A stretch of 64,000 nucleotides of DNA from Mesorhizobium sp. M1B.F.Ca.ET.045.04.1.1 (GCF_003952465.1 NZ_CP034448.1:5247001-5311000); one strand, 5' to 3'; shown: positions 44,739 to 54,183, counted from the first letter of the stretch. Notes: a model not told the origin generated them from the sequence alone. Translations and numbers: made by a program.

Positions 44739-45196
44739 CAGGCAAGACTCTTTTCGTAAAACACCGACCATTCGGAGTCGGGATAATCCAGCACCGGGCC
44801 GCAACGCGAGAAACCGGCGCGCTCATAGACGGTCCAGGCGGCGGGGTGGCGGTCGCCGGTTTCGAGAACCAGTCGTTTCAGCCCTTCCTGCCGCGCCAGC
44901 GACTCGACCCGCGCGACGATTTGCGCGCCGATCTTCTGGCCGCGATGCGAGGGCCGCGTGTACATGCGCTTGACCTCGCCGGTCGCGTTGTCATGGCGCT
45001 TCAGCGCGCCGCAGCCGACGGCAAGGCCGCCGTCGCGGGCGATGAACACGGTCGTGTCCTTGCCGGCCATCTGCTCGACGGTCAGGTGGTAGCAATGCTC
45101 CGGCGGCGTCAGTTCAAGCAGCGTGGCATTGAGCTCCGCGACCAGCGCGCGCACGTCGTCCTGCAAGGGTGTCTCGACGGCGATCTCGACAGCCAC
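44738..45196 (-). CDS. GNAT family N-acetyltransferase
   Basis: 152 residues: VAVGCGALKRHDNATGEVKR, MYTRPSHRGQKIGAQIVARV (acetyl-CoA loop R-G-Q-K-I-G), VLETGDRHPAAWTVYERAGF. Substrate unknown. It is embedded between gatC (3 bases upstream) and gatA (1-base overlap), so it is always co-expressed with the amidotransferase. Confidence 0.92.
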   Translation of the reverse strand: MAVEIAVETPLQDDVRALVAELNATLLELTPPEHCYHLTVEQMAGKDTTVFIARDGGLAVGCGALKRHDNATGEVKRMYTRPSHRGQKIGAQIVARVESLARQEGLKRLVLETGDRHPAAWTVYERAGFSRCGPVLDYPDSEWSVFYEKSLA

Positions 45197-45199
45197 GCC

Positions 45200-45487
45200 T
45201 TACTCCACGACCTTGGGGACGAGGAAGAAGTTTTCTTCGGTCGCCGGCGCGTTGGCGACGATGTCGGCTGCCTTGCTGCCGTCGGTGACGACGTCCTCCC
45301 GCTTCTTCATCTCCATCGGCGTCACCGAGGTCATCGGCTCGACGCCCGAGACGTCGACCTCGTTCAGTTGCTCGACGAAGCCTAGAATGGCGTTCAGTTC
45401 GCCGGTCATGCGTTCGGCATCCTCCTCGCTCACCGCAATACGGGCAAGGTGCGCGACGCGCTTCACGGTCAGAAGATCAACGGACAT
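45200..45487 (-). CDS. gatC: Asp/Glu-tRNA amidotransferase subunit C
   Basis: 95 residues from MSVDLLTVKRVAHLARIAVS; the longer frame is unsupported. VEQLNEVDVSGVEPMTSVTP and the C-terminal ENFFLVPKVVE are GatC landmarks. It stabilises GatA and links it to GatB, which is not in this window. Confidence 0.95.
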   Translation of the reverse strand: MSVDLLTVKRVAHLARIAVSEEDAERMTGELNAILGFVEQLNEVDVSGVEPMTSVTPMEMKKREDVVTDGSKAADIVANAPATEENFFLVPKVVE

Positions 45488-45592
45488 GTCTATCGCCTCG
45501 GGAAAACCAGTGCGGGCTATAGCGGCGCGACGCTTGCGGCGCAACATCGATCATGTGCCGGACCGATCAGCACGCGGTCGCCCGCTCGGCGC

Positions 45593-46006
45593 TTACTGAG
45601 GCAGTGCCACGCCTTCGCAGTGATAGTAGCTGCCGCTGTTGCCGGCTTGCTCGCTATCCGCCGGCCGGACCGAGACGAGATCGATCTGCTTTGGACTCAA
45701 CTGGGTGACCGAAAGCACATCCGGGAAGACATAGCCCGGTTCCTGGCAGATCGCTGTTACCGCCCAGCTTGTCGCGCCGTGTGCCTTGCTGATCTGAAGG
45801 AACTCGCAATTGTATTCGACCCCTTGCAAACCATCGGCCGACAATACGATGTTGCCGGTGTCGATCACGGTCTGCAGCGTGTCCTTCTTGGCCTGCGCGC
45901 AGAGCTCCTCCGATTGCAGGTAGACGCCCTCGATAAAATCGTCCGCCGCCGGCGCGGGCGTCGCCGCGACCAGCATCGAAACACAAAGAGTCCGCCTCAA
46001 GGCCAT
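45593..46006 (-). CDS. Small exported cysteine-containing protein
   Basis: 137 residues with a signal peptide cleaved after about residue 21 (VAATPAPAADDF). Four cysteines in the mature part (LCAQA, YNCEF, ICQEP, HCEGV) could make two disulfides in the periplasm. I do not recognise a family. It lies alone between gatC and the UPF0173 hydrolase, same strand. Confidence 0.7.
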   Translation of the reverse strand: MALRRTLCVSMLVAATPAPAADDFIEGVYLQSEELCAQAKKDTLQTVIDTGNIVLSADGLQGVEYNCEFLQISKAHGATSWAVTAICQEPGYVFPDVLSVTQLSPKQIDLVSVRPADSEQAGNSGSYYHCEGVALPQ

Positions 46007-46036
46007 GATTTTATTCCAGTATCCTGATGCAACGAC

Positions 46037-46744
46037 CTAGATCGTAATTGCTCTGCCGATCTCGGGCAGCGCCACCTTGACCCCTGATCCTTCCATCCCG
46101 GCCACGAATTTGTCGGCGGTCTGGTCGATGATCGGGAACGTGCCGAAATGGCAGGGAACGACCGTATCGAAGCTGAAAAAGCGACGGCAGGCAAGGGCTG
46201 CCACCGCGCCGCCCATGGTGAAGCGGTCGCCGATGGGCACGATGCCGATCTTCGGCTCATGCAATTCGTTGATCAGCCCCATATCGGAGAAGATGTCGGT
46301 GTCGCCCATGTGGTAGAGCGTGTTGTCCTGAGGGAAATGCAGCACGAGCCCGCCCGGGTTGCCGAGATAGGTGTTGGTGCCGTCCTGGCCGCCGAACGAG
46401 GAAGAATGCAGCGCCTGGACGAAGGTGACGGTGAAGGGGCCGCAATCGACGGTGCCGCCGATATTGCCGGGATTGATCTTCTTGTCGCTGACGCCCTGGC
46501 CGACCAGATACATGCAGATCTCGAAATTGGCGGCCAGCATGGCGCCGCTTTTCTTCAGCACTTCGATCGCGCCGTTGACATGGTCGTTGTGGCCATGGGT
46601 CAAGAGAACATGCGTCACCCCTTCCGCGGGCCCTTCCCAGCCGCCCGTCCAGGACGGATTGCCGACCAGATAGGGGTCGATGAGGATGTTGGCGTCCTTT
46701 GTCTCGATGCGGAATGCCGAATGGCCGTACCAGGTCAGTTTCAT
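46037..46744 (-). CDS. UPF0173 metal-dependent hydrolase
   Basis: 235 residues from MKLTWYGHSAFRIETKDANI. Metallo-beta-lactamase fold: LLTHGHNDHVNGAIE (HxHxDH), FVQALHSSSF, LYHMGDTDIFSDMGL and VVPCHFGTFPII. This is the UlaG/UPF0173 pattern; substrate unknown. The upstream in-frame extension is rejected. Divergent from ruvX. Confidence 0.93.
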   Translation of the reverse strand: MKLTWYGHSAFRIETKDANILIDPYLVGNPSWTGGWEGPAEGVTHVLLTHGHNDHVNGAIEVLKKSGAMLAANFEICMYLVGQGVSDKKINPGNIGGTVDCGPFTVTFVQALHSSSFGGQDGTNTYLGNPGGLVLHFPQDNTLYHMGDTDIFSDMGLINELHEPKIGIVPIGDRFTMGGAVAALACRRFFSFDTVVPCHFGTFPIIDQTADKFVAGMEGSGVKVALPEIGRAITI

Positions 46745-46851
46745 GAATGCGTTCCTCGATTTTCCCGTTATCAAAGGATAGAACGCCGACGGCAAATTGA
46801 AAGTCCAGCGGCCCGTCAAAAAGCCGCGCAGGGAAAGACCGGGGTGGGCTG

Positions 46852-47334
46852 TTGAGCATCATCAGCATTGAGGAATTGCCGGCACGGCTCGCCGGCGGCC
46901 GCACGCTCGCCGGCCTCGATCTCGGCGACAAGACGATCGGGGTCGCGGTGTCGGACCGTGGCCTGTCCTTTGCTCATCCGCGCCCGGTCATCCTGCGCAA
47001 GAAGTTTTCAGCTGATGCCGCCCAGTTGCTGGCTCAGCTCGAGAAGGACAATGTCGGCGCGATCGTGCTCGGCCTTCCCGTCAACATGGACGGGTCAGAG
47101 GGCCCGCGCGCGCAAAAGTCCCGCGCCTTTGCGCGCAACATGGCTGTTTTGTCCGACCTGCCCTTCGTGCTGTGGGACGAGCGGCTGTCGACGGTCGCAG
47201 CCGAACGGACGCTGATCGAGATGGATTTCTCGCGCAAGAAGCGCGCCGGCAAGATCGATTCGGCGGCGGCGGCCTTTATTCTGCAGGGAGCCCTGGACCG
47301 ACTTCAGTCGCTCGGCCGAGCCGGTCTGGATTGA
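46852..47334 (+). CDS. ruvX: Holliday junction resolvase-like RuvX/YqgF
   Basis: 160 residues with a TTG start. RNase H-like fold: LAGLDLGDKTIGVAVSDRGL (catalytic Asp), IVLGLPVNMDGSEGPRAQ, VLWDERLSTVAAERTL and KIDSAAAAFILQGALD (Asp). Thought to process pre-16S rRNA 5' ends. Its 3' end overlaps a convergent small gene by 59 bases. Confidence 0.92.
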   Translation: MSIISIEELPARLAGGRTLAGLDLGDKTIGVAVSDRGLSFAHPRPVILRKKFSADAAQLLAQLEKDNVGAIVLGLPVNMDGSEGPRAQKSRAFARNMAVLSDLPFVLWDERLSTVAAERTLIEMDFSRKKRAGKIDSAAAAFILQGALDRLQSLGRAGLD

Positions 47335-47617
47335 CCGGACCTTCCCGGCGCCGCCTGACCCATTCGGCGATCTGGCGCCGGCGGCGAAACGCCACCAGTC
47401 CGGCAAGCAGAAAACTGTCGAAAACGCAGGCCCGCGCCACCATGCCCGGGATGATCGCCGGATCGATACCGAGCATCTGGCCGTAGAGCTGGAAGACCAG
47501 GTCGTGCAGCTGGCGGCTGAGCATCACATAGCCGAAATTCATGTCGTTGAGCGACAGGAAGAACCAGCCCCAGAACAGGACCAGCGGCGCCGCCCAGAAT
47601 ACGAACAAGGCGCGCAT
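47276..47617 (-). CDS. DUF6105 small membrane protein
   Basis: 113 residues. Two membrane segments (3-23 and about 58-78); FWGWFFLSLNDMNFGYVMLS, RQLHDLVFQLYGQMLGIDPA and IIPGMVARACVFDSFLLAG match a rhizobial family I know as DUF6105. Function unknown. Its start shares a base with the stop of the upstream gene, and its 3' end overlaps ruvX. Confidence 0.75.
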   Translation of the reverse strand: MRALFVFWAAPLVLFWGWFFLSLNDMNFGYVMLSRQLHDLVFQLYGQMLGIDPAIIPGMVARACVFDSFLLAGLVAFRRRRQIAEWVRRRREGPVNPDRLGRATEVGPGLPAE

Positions 47618-48177
47618 CAGCGGCGACCTCCGGGTCTGGTTTCCGGCCGGCTGGAGATGCGGGAAAGCAGCGAGCTGTGCGCCGCGCCCGTCGCCATGCG
47701 ATGGGCGGTCAGGCGGGCGTCGGCCTCATGCAAGGTCATCGAGGCAAGCGTCGAACGCCGCTCGGCGAGCACCGCTACATAGGAGGCGAGCAGCGCCGTC
47801 ATCTGGATGGCGACCACCATGAACAGCCCGTTGATGCCTTGCGCGGCGCCGCCGATCAGGATGACCGAAAGCAGGAACGAGGCTGAAATGAAGGCGATCC
47901 GCACCACTGCGTCGCCGGCATCCGGCCTTGTCGCGATGTTGAGCACCGTTTCGACGAAAGCCCAGCAGAACAGCAGCGCCACAGTCAGCAGCGCGACCGA
48001 AAGCGGCGCCACGACGACGGGGTGTTCGAGCCCCGGGAAGCGGCTGCTTTGCACGGATACGCCAAGCACGCCGAGCGCCGACGCGATGCCGCGATTCCCA
48101 TCCATGCAGATATAGGCCAGCAGGGCGAACACGACCGCCCAGTGCAAGGCCAGAAATGATGTCAACACGTGCCGCAT
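47617..48177 (-). CDS. Four-helix membrane protein, unknown
   Basis: 186 residues. Hydrophobic segments about 8-26, 54-78, 90-110 and 114-135, then a charged C-terminal tail ending RPETRPGGRR. No recognisable domain. Translationally coupled to the DUF6105 gene (TGATG). The 155-base gap upstream has GTTAAC-rich sequence (48215 and 48285) that could be a promoter region. Confidence 0.7.
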   Translation of the reverse strand: MRHVLTSFLALHWAVVFALLAYICMDGNRGIASALGVLGVSVQSSRFPGLEHPVVVAPLSVALLTVALLFCWAFVETVLNIATRPDAGDAVVRIAFISASFLLSVILIGGAAQGINGLFMVVAIQMTALLASYVAVLAERRSTLASMTLHEADARLTAHRMATGAAHSSLLSRISSRPETRPGGRR

Positions 48178-48332
48178 GCGCTTCCTGCCTGGCGGAGCAC
48201 GGGATGCTCATGGTTAACGCTTCCCTACTCCGGTCGTCAGAGTGGGCTCTGCGAAGGCTCCCCGCAATGGAAACCATTTGTTAAGGTTAACGGCCATCCA
48301 CAGGCCGGCGACGGATCGCGGGTCAGGCCTGT

Positions 48333-49961
48333 TCAGGTCAGGGGCGGATAGAGCGTGTCGATGATCATGCGGGCGTCATGGCGCGAATCGAGCATGCCGT
48401 AAGTGGTGCGCCATTGACCGCCGAGCCTTGTTTCGACGAAGGCGTCGGCAATGCGCCCTGCCCCGAGCCTGCGCAACTCCGCCGCCGCCGCCGACAGCGC
48501 CAGCTGTTCGGTCAGCAGGCGCGCCGAACCTTGGTCGGTCGAAGCGACCTGCATGGCCGCCTTGAGCACACCTATAGTGCCCCGACCGCCTGCGCCGAGG
48601 TCGCGGTCGATGCCGGCCAGAACCTCCTCGAACAGGCCGGGCGCGCGGCCGAGCACGCGCAGCACGTCCAGCGCCATCACATTGCCCGAGCCTTCCCAGA
48701 TCGCGTTGACCGGAGCCTCGCGATAATAACGGGCGAGCGGCGCTTCCTCCACGTAACCGTTGCCGCCGAGGCACTCCATGGCCTCGTACAGCAGCTGCGG
48801 CGCGATCTTGCAGACCCAGTATTTGACCACCGGCGTCATGGCGCGGGCAAAGGCAGCCTCGCCGCGATCGCTCGCCGCCTCGTCGAAGGAGCGCGCAAGG
48901 CGGAACGACAGCGCGGTCGCGGCGGCGACGTCGAGCGCCATGTCGGCCAGCACGCGCTGCATCAGCGGCTGGTCGATCAGATTGGTGCCGAACACTTGGC
49001 GATGACGCGCGTGGTGGACGGCTTCGGCTAGCCCCGCCCGCATGATCGCCGAAGACGCGACCGCGCAGTCGAGCCGGGTCAGCGTCACCATGTCCATGAT
49101 CGTCTTGATGCCGGCGCCCGGCTCGCCGACCATCTCGCCGATGGCATTGACGAATTCCACTTCCGACGAGGCGTTCGAGCGGTTGCCGAGCTTGTCCTTT
49201 AGGCGCTGGAAGCGAAAACCGTTGCCGGACCCGTCACCCAGGATGCGCGGGACTAGAAAGCAGGAAAGCCCCTCCGACGCCTGGGCAAGCACCAGGAAGG
49301 CGTCGGACATCGGCGCCGACATGAACCACTTGTGGCCTGTGAGCCGATAGAAACCGCTGCCGATGCGCTCCGCCCTGGTGATGTTGGCGCGCACGTCGGT
49401 GCCGCCCTGCTTTTCGGTCATGCCCATGCCGAGCGTCAGCCCGGTCTTTTGCACCGGCGGCTTCTGGCTCTGGTCGTATTTGCGCGTGGTCACGCGCGGC
49501 GCCCATTCGCGGAACAGTTTTGGGCTCGCCATCAGCGCCGCCAGCGAAGCGCTGGTCATGGTGATGGGGCAGAGATGTCCGGTCTCCAGTTCGGCGGTCA
49601 GGTAGAAGCGCGCCGCCCTCACCTGGTGCCGGCGGCCGATCTCGGCGTCGCCGTTTTCCCAGACCGAGGAATGCAGGCCGCCGGCGATCGAGCGGCGCAT
49701 CAAAGCGTGATAGGCCGGATGGAATTCGACCAGATCGATGCGGCGGCCCTGGCGGTCATGCGTCCTGAGCTTCGGCGTATCGGTGTTGGCGAGGCGGGCA
49801 AGCTCCTGCGCCTCCTGCGTCATGACGAACCGGCCGAGCCCGTCGAGATCCTTGCGCACCGGATCGGAAAAACGCTCGGCAAGCTGGATGAGCAACGGAT
49901 CGCCCCGCCATGCGTTGCCGCCTGTCAGCGGCGGCGGCTGGTTGATCACGTCGTCGGTCAC
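48333..49961 (-). CDS. AidB-like acyl-CoA dehydrogenase
   Basis: 542 residues from the GTG at 49961, which has GAAGGA upstream; an in-frame extension of 32 residues is unsupported. AidB features: N-terminal domain NQPPPLTGGNAWRGDPLL, FHPAYHALMRRSIAGGLHSS, central LGMGMTEKQGGTDVRANIT and HKWFMSAPMSDAFLVLAQA, C-terminal GGNGYVEEAPLARYYREAPV. FAD-dependent; E. coli AidB belongs to the alkylation response and may protect DNA. Divergent from pyrB. Confidence 0.9.
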   Translation of the reverse strand: MTDDVINQPPPLTGGNAWRGDPLLIQLAERFSDPVRKDLDGLGRFVMTQEAQELARLANTDTPKLRTHDRQGRRIDLVEFHPAYHALMRRSIAGGLHSSVWENGDAEIGRRHQVRAARFYLTAELETGHLCPITMTSASLAALMASPKLFREWAPRVTTRKYDQSQKPPVQKTGLTLGMGMTEKQGGTDVRANITRAERIGSGFYRLTGHKWFMSAPMSDAFLVLAQASEGLSCFLVPRILGDGSGNGFRFQRLKDKLGNRSNASSEVEFVNAIGEMVGEPGAGIKTIMDMVTLTRLDCAVASSAIMRAGLAEAVHHARHRQVFGTNLIDQPLMQRVLADMALDVAAATALSFRLARSFDEAASDRGEAAFARAMTPVVKYWVCKIAPQLLYEAMECLGGNGYVEEAPLARYYREAPVNAIWEGSGNVMALDVLRVLGRAPGLFEEVLAGIDRDLGAGGRGTIGVLKAAMQVASTDQGSARLLTEQLALSAAAAELRRLGAGRIADAFVETRLGGQWRTTYGMLDSRHDARMIIDTLYPPLT

Positions 49962-50138
49962 GCCCTGTCCTTCAATTGGCAGAAAAGCCCTTACTTGTCC
50001 GAAGGCCGCGGTCGCGAATCCGAAGCCATTTGCTGCGTTATAGCCCAAGCCACGCAACGAAAATACCGGGGAGAAAGCCCACGATCCAAAGCTGGCGCTT
50101 GCGGCCGGCCGGACCGCACCCTATAGCAGCGCCTTGAG

Positions 50139-51119
50139 ATGACCGACGCTTCGTCCCTGCCGCTCTTTCCACACCGCCATCTTCTGGGCATCCGTGATCT
50201 TTCCCCCGCCGATATCGAGCTGTTGCTCGACCGGGCGGACCAGGCTGTAGCGATCTCGCGGCAGTCGGAAAAGAAGACTTCGACGCTGCGCGGCCGTACC
50301 CAGATCAACCTTTTCTACGAGGCCTCGACCCGCACGCAATCGTCCTTCGAGCTCGCGGGAAAAAGGCTCGGCGCCGACGTCATGAACATGTCGGTGGCAA
50401 GCTCTTCGGTGAAGAAGGGCGAGACGCTGATCGACACCGCCATGACGCTCAACGCCATGCGGCCGGACATTTTGATCATCCGACACCAGTCGGCGGGCGC
50501 GGCCGCCCTTCTGGCGCAAAAGGTCGGCTGCTCCGTGGTCAATGCCGGCGACGGCGCGCATGAGCATCCGACGCAGGCGCTGCTCGACGCGCTGACCATA
50601 CGCCGCGCCAAGGGACCGCTGTCGAAGCTGATCGTGGCGATCTGCGGCGATATCCTGCATTCGCGCGTCGCCCGCTCCAACATCATGCTCTTGAACGCGC
50701 TCGGCGCGCAGGTGCGCGTCGTCGCGCCCTCGACGCTGCTGCCGTCAGGCATCGATAGGATGGGGGTGATCATCTCGCGCTCGATGGCCGAAGGCCTCAA
50801 GGATGCCGACGTGGTGATGATGCTGCGCCTGCAGCGCGAGCGCATGGAAGGCGCCTTCGTGCCTTCGATCCGCGAATATTTCCGCTATTTCGGCCTCGAC
50901 GCCGAGAAGCTGAAAGCGGCGAAGGAGGATGCGCTGGTCATGCATCCGGGCCCGATGAACCGTGGCGTCGAGATCGCCTCGGAAATCGCCGACGGACCGC
51001 AAAGCGTCATCCAGGAACAGGTCGAGATGGGCGTCGCCGTGCGCATGGCGGTGATGGAAGCGCTGCTAGATCCTCGTCGCAACGATGAGGGCCGCAACCA
51101 CGAGGAGCGCGGCGCATGA
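50139..51119 (+). CDS. pyrB: Aspartate carbamoyltransferase catalytic subunit
   Basis: 326 residues. Carbamoyl phosphate site FYEASTRTQSSFELAGKRLG, aspartate site HEHPTQALLDALTI and HPGPMNRGVEI. The second step of pyrimidine synthesis. No regulatory pyrI; instead the next gene is a dihydroorotase homologue starting inside the pyrB stop (ATGA), as in bacteria where PyrB forms a class A complex with a dihydroorotase-like protein. Confidence 0.96.
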   Translation: MTDASSLPLFPHRHLLGIRDLSPADIELLLDRADQAVAISRQSEKKTSTLRGRTQINLFYEASTRTQSSFELAGKRLGADVMNMSVASSSVKKGETLIDTAMTLNAMRPDILIIRHQSAGAAALLAQKVGCSVVNAGDGAHEHPTQALLDALTIRRAKGPLSKLIVAICGDILHSRVARSNIMLLNALGAQVRVVAPSTLLPSGIDRMGVIISRSMAEGLKDADVVMMLRLQRERMEGAFVPSIREYFRYFGLDAEKLKAAKEDALVMHPGPMNRGVEIASEIADGPQSVIQEQVEMGVAVRMAVMEALLDPRRNDEGRNHEERGA

Positions 51120-52402
51120 GCGCGACGGTCTTCAGCAAGGCCCATATCGTCGACCCTTCGCGCGGCGTCGATGAGATCGGCACAATCATCGTCGAGGGCC
51201 GCAAGATCGCCGCCGCCGGCAAGGCGGCGGTGAACCAGGGCGCTCCCGAAGGCGCTGTCGTCATTGATTGTGCCGGCAAGACGATCATTCCAGGCCTCGT
51301 CGATGCGCGCGTCTTTATCGGCGAACCTGGCGGCGAGCATCGCGAGACGATTGCTTCGGCAAGCGTCGCGGCGGCGGCCGGCGGCGTCACCTCCATCGTC
51401 ATGATGCCCGACACCAATCCGGTGATCGACAATGTGGCGCTGGTCGAGTTCGTGCTGCGCACGGCAAGGGACACGGCGAGCGTCAACATTTTTCCGGCGG
51501 CGGCGGTCACCAAGGGTCTCGAAGGCCGCGAGATGACCGAGTTCGGCCTGCTGCGCGAAGCCGGCGCCGTCGCCTTCACCGATGGCCGCCACACGATCGC
51601 CAATGCGCTGGTGATGCGCCGGGCGCTGACCTATGCGCGCGACTTCGGCGGTGTGATCGCACATGAGACCCAGGACGCCGACCTCGCCTCGTCCGGCGTG
51701 ATGAACGAAGGCCTCTATGCGAGCTGGCTCGGGCTTTCCGGTATTCCGCGCGAGGCCGAGCTCATCCCGCTGGAGCGCGACCTTGCCCTGGCGCGGCTGA
51801 CGGGCGGCGCCTATCACGCCGCCAAGATCTCGACGGCGATGGCGGTTGGAGCGGTGAGCCGAGCAAAGACGGACGGCGCCAATGTCACCGCGGGCGTCGC
51901 CATCCACAATCTCTCGCTCAACGAGAACGATGTCGGCGAATATCGCACCTTCTTCCGGCTGACCCCGCCCTTGCGCGCCGAGGACGACCGGCTGGCGATG
52001 ATCGAGGCGATCAAGGACGGCACCATCGACATCATCGTCTCCTCGCACGATCCGCAGGATGTCGACACCAAGCGCCTGCCCTTCGCTGATGCCGCCGCCG
52101 GCGCGATCGGCCTGGAGACGCTCCTTGGCGCGGCGCTTAGGCTCTACCACAACGGCGACGTGCCGCTGCTGAGGCTGGTCGAGACGCTATCGACCGCGCC
52201 GGCAAGATTGTTCGGCCTGCCTGGCGGCACGCTGAAGCCGGGTGCGTCGGCCGATCTCGCCGTGGTCGATCTCGACGAGCCATGGATCGTCAGCGAGAGC
52301 GGCCTGCACTCGCGTTCCAAGAACACGTGCTTTGAGGGCGCGCGCCTGCAGGGCAAGGTCTTGCAAACCATGGTGGCGGGCCGCACAGTGTTTTCGGCCT
52401 GA
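51116..52402 (+). CDS. pyrC: Dihydroorotase homologue, probably non-catalytic
   Basis: 428 residues, amidohydrolase fold with clear dihydroorotase ancestry (GLVDARVFIGEPGGEHRETI, MMPDTNPVIDN, SGVMNEG, SPPLR-like TPPLRAEDDRL). The metal-binding D-x-H-x-H is Asp63-Ala-Arg65-Val-Phe67, so both histidines are lost; CHVST is AKIST, PHHL is IHNL, and TDHAPH is SSHDPQ. This matches the inactive PyrC-prime of Pseudomonas, which is needed only to assemble aspartate carbamoyltransferase. A true dihydroorotase should be encoded elsewhere. Confidence 0.9.
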   Translation: MSATVFSKAHIVDPSRGVDEIGTIIVEGRKIAAAGKAAVNQGAPEGAVVIDCAGKTIIPGLVDARVFIGEPGGEHRETIASASVAAAAGGVTSIVMMPDTNPVIDNVALVEFVLRTARDTASVNIFPAAAVTKGLEGREMTEFGLLREAGAVAFTDGRHTIANALVMRRALTYARDFGGVIAHETQDADLASSGVMNEGLYASWLGLSGIPREAELIPLERDLALARLTGGAYHAAKISTAMAVGAVSRAKTDGANVTAGVAIHNLSLNENDVGEYRTFFRLTPPLRAEDDRLAMIEAIKDGTIDIIVSSHDPQDVDTKRLPFADAAAGAIGLETLLGAALRLYHNGDVPLLRLVETLSTAPARLFGLPGGTLKPGASADLAVVDLDEPWIVSESGLHSRSKNTCFEGARLQGKVLQTMVAGRTVFSA

Positions 52403-52468
52403 GCATCATCCGACAAGCCGGGACGGTATCGCGATCCGGATACTGAAATAGGAAATGCGGGGGAAACA

Positions 52469-53050
52469 ATGGGTTACGTGCTCGCGCTCATCTTCGGCTA
52501 TCTGCTCGGATCGATCCCGTTCGGACTCTTGATCACCCGCGCGGCCGGTCTGGGCGACGTGCGCAATATCGGCTCCGGCAACATCGGCGCGACCAATGTT
52601 CTACGCACCGGCAACAAGGCGCTCGCCGCGGCGACGCTGCTGCTTGACGCGCTGAAGGGCACGGCTGCAGCGCTCATCGCCGGACATTTCTCGCCGGACT
52701 TCGGGCTTCTCGCCGGCTTCGCCGCCTTCCTTGGCCATCTCTTCCCGGTCTGGCTCGGCTTCAGGGGCGGCAAGGGCGTCGCCACCTATCTCGGCGTTCT
52801 GCTCGGCCTTGCCTGGCAGGGCATGCTTGTCTTCGCCGTCGTCTGGCTCGCCATGGCCTTCCTGTTCCGTTACTCCTCCCTGGCGGCACTGGTAGCCGCG
52901 GTCGTGGTGCCGATCGCGCTCTATTTCATCAGCACGCCGCAGATTGGCGGCCTCTTCGCACTGATGAGCCTGATCGTCTTCATCAAGCATCGCGCCAACA
53001 TTTCGCGGCTTCTCGCCGGCACCGAGGGTAAGATCGGGGCGAAGGGATGA
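52469..53050 (+). CDS. plsY: Glycerol-3-phosphate acyltransferase PlsY
   Basis: 193 residues, five membrane helices. Motifs: LLGSIPFGLLI, VRNIGSGNIGATNVLRTGN, FLGHLFPVWLGFRGGKGVAT. It transfers acyl from acyl-phosphate to glycerol-3-phosphate. It follows pyrC by 66 bases and overlaps dprA by 4. Confidence 0.96.
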   Translation: MGYVLALIFGYLLGSIPFGLLITRAAGLGDVRNIGSGNIGATNVLRTGNKALAAATLLLDALKGTAAALIAGHFSPDFGLLAGFAAFLGHLFPVWLGFRGGKGVATYLGVLLGLAWQGMLVFAVVWLAMAFLFRYSSLAALVAAVVVPIALYFISTPQIGGLFALMSLIVFIKHRANISRLLAGTEGKIGAKG

Positions 53051-54183
53051 GCGGGCCTGCCGCCGGCCCGCGCCTCAGCGACCGGCAGCGGCTGAGCTGG
53101 CTTCGGCTGATCCGCACGCCCAATGTCGGCCCGGCCTCTTTTCGCGAATTGATCAACCGCTTCGGCTCAGCCGAAGCCGCGCTCGAAATGCTTCCCGAAC
53201 TGATGATTTCGGGTGGCGCCAACCGCATCGTCCGCATTCCCTCTATCGCCGAAGCCGAAACGGAGTTGGAGGCGGCGCGCCGCGCCGGCGCCCGTTTCGT
53301 CGGCATCGGTGAGGCCGACTATCCTGCCCTGCTGAAGACCATGGACAATCCGCCGCCGCTGCTGGCGGTGAAGGGCGAAGGCGCGGTGTTTCGCTTGCCC
53401 GCGGTGGCGATCGTCGGCGCCCGCAACGCCTCGCTTGCCGGCATCAAGATGGCGCGCATGCTGGCGGGAGACCTCGGCCGCGACGGCTATGCCATCGTGT
53501 CGGGCCTGGCGCGCGGCATCGACACGGCGGCGCATCAGGGCAGCCTTTCGACCGGCACCGTCGGCGTGCTGGCCGGCGGTCTCGATGTCCCCTACCCGCC
53601 CGAAAATATCGGCCTGTGCGAGGAGATCGCTGAGCGCGGCGGCGCCATCGTTTCGGAAATGCCGTTCGGCTGGCAGCCGCGCGCGCAGGATTTTCCGCGT
53701 CGCAACCGCCTGGTCGCCGGGATGGCGATGGGGCTGGTGGTGGTCGAGGCGGCGCAACGCTCCGGCTCGCTGATCAGCGCCCGCCTCGCCAACGAGCTGG
53801 GCCGGCTGGTCTTCGCGGTGCCGGGCTCGCCGCTCGACCCGCGCGCCGCTGGCTGCAACGCCCTGCTCAAGGACGGCGCAACGCTGGTGACCGAAGCGAC
53901 CGACATCCTGGGCGCGCTGGCCCCTCTTGCCGGCACTCGCCCGCCAAGGACCGCGCCGCTCGCCGAGGCACCCGACCTGTCGGCAATGCTGCCGCCCGGC
54001 GAGAACGAGCGCGCCGACGTGCTGGAAGCGCTCGGCCCCACACCGGTCGGCGTGGACGAGATCATTCGCCACACGGGGCTCAGTGCCGCGCAGATCGCGA
54101 TGGTGCTGTTGGAGCTCGATCTTGCCGGGCGGCTCGAGCGCCATGCTGGCGGGAATGTGTCGCTGGTCCTGGGACGTTCCTGA
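53047..54183 (+). CDS. dprA: DNA processing protein DprA
   Basis: 378 residues. N-terminal SAM-like helices (LRTPNVGPASFRELINRFGS-like start), Rossmann fold with VAIVGARNASLAGIKMAR, SGLARGIDTAAHQGSL, GGLDVPYPPEN, FPRRNRLVAGM, and a C-terminal winged helix (VGVDEIIRHTGLSAAQIAMV). DprA loads RecA on incoming single-stranded DNA. Together with comEC this window holds two core transformation genes. It is coupled to plsY. Confidence 0.96.
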   Translation: MSGPAAGPRLSDRQRLSWLRLIRTPNVGPASFRELINRFGSAEAALEMLPELMISGGANRIVRIPSIAEAETELEAARRAGARFVGIGEADYPALLKTMDNPPPLLAVKGEGAVFRLPAVAIVGARNASLAGIKMARMLAGDLGRDGYAIVSGLARGIDTAAHQGSLSTGTVGVLAGGLDVPYPPENIGLCEEIAERGGAIVSEMPFGWQPRAQDFPRRNRLVAGMAMGLVVVEAAQRSGSLISARLANELGRLVFAVPGSPLDPRAAGCNALLKDGATLVTEATDILGALAPLAGTRPPRTAPLAEAPDLSAMLPPGENERADVLEALGPTPVGVDEIIRHTGLSAAQIAMVLLELDLAGRLERHAGGNVSLVLGRS

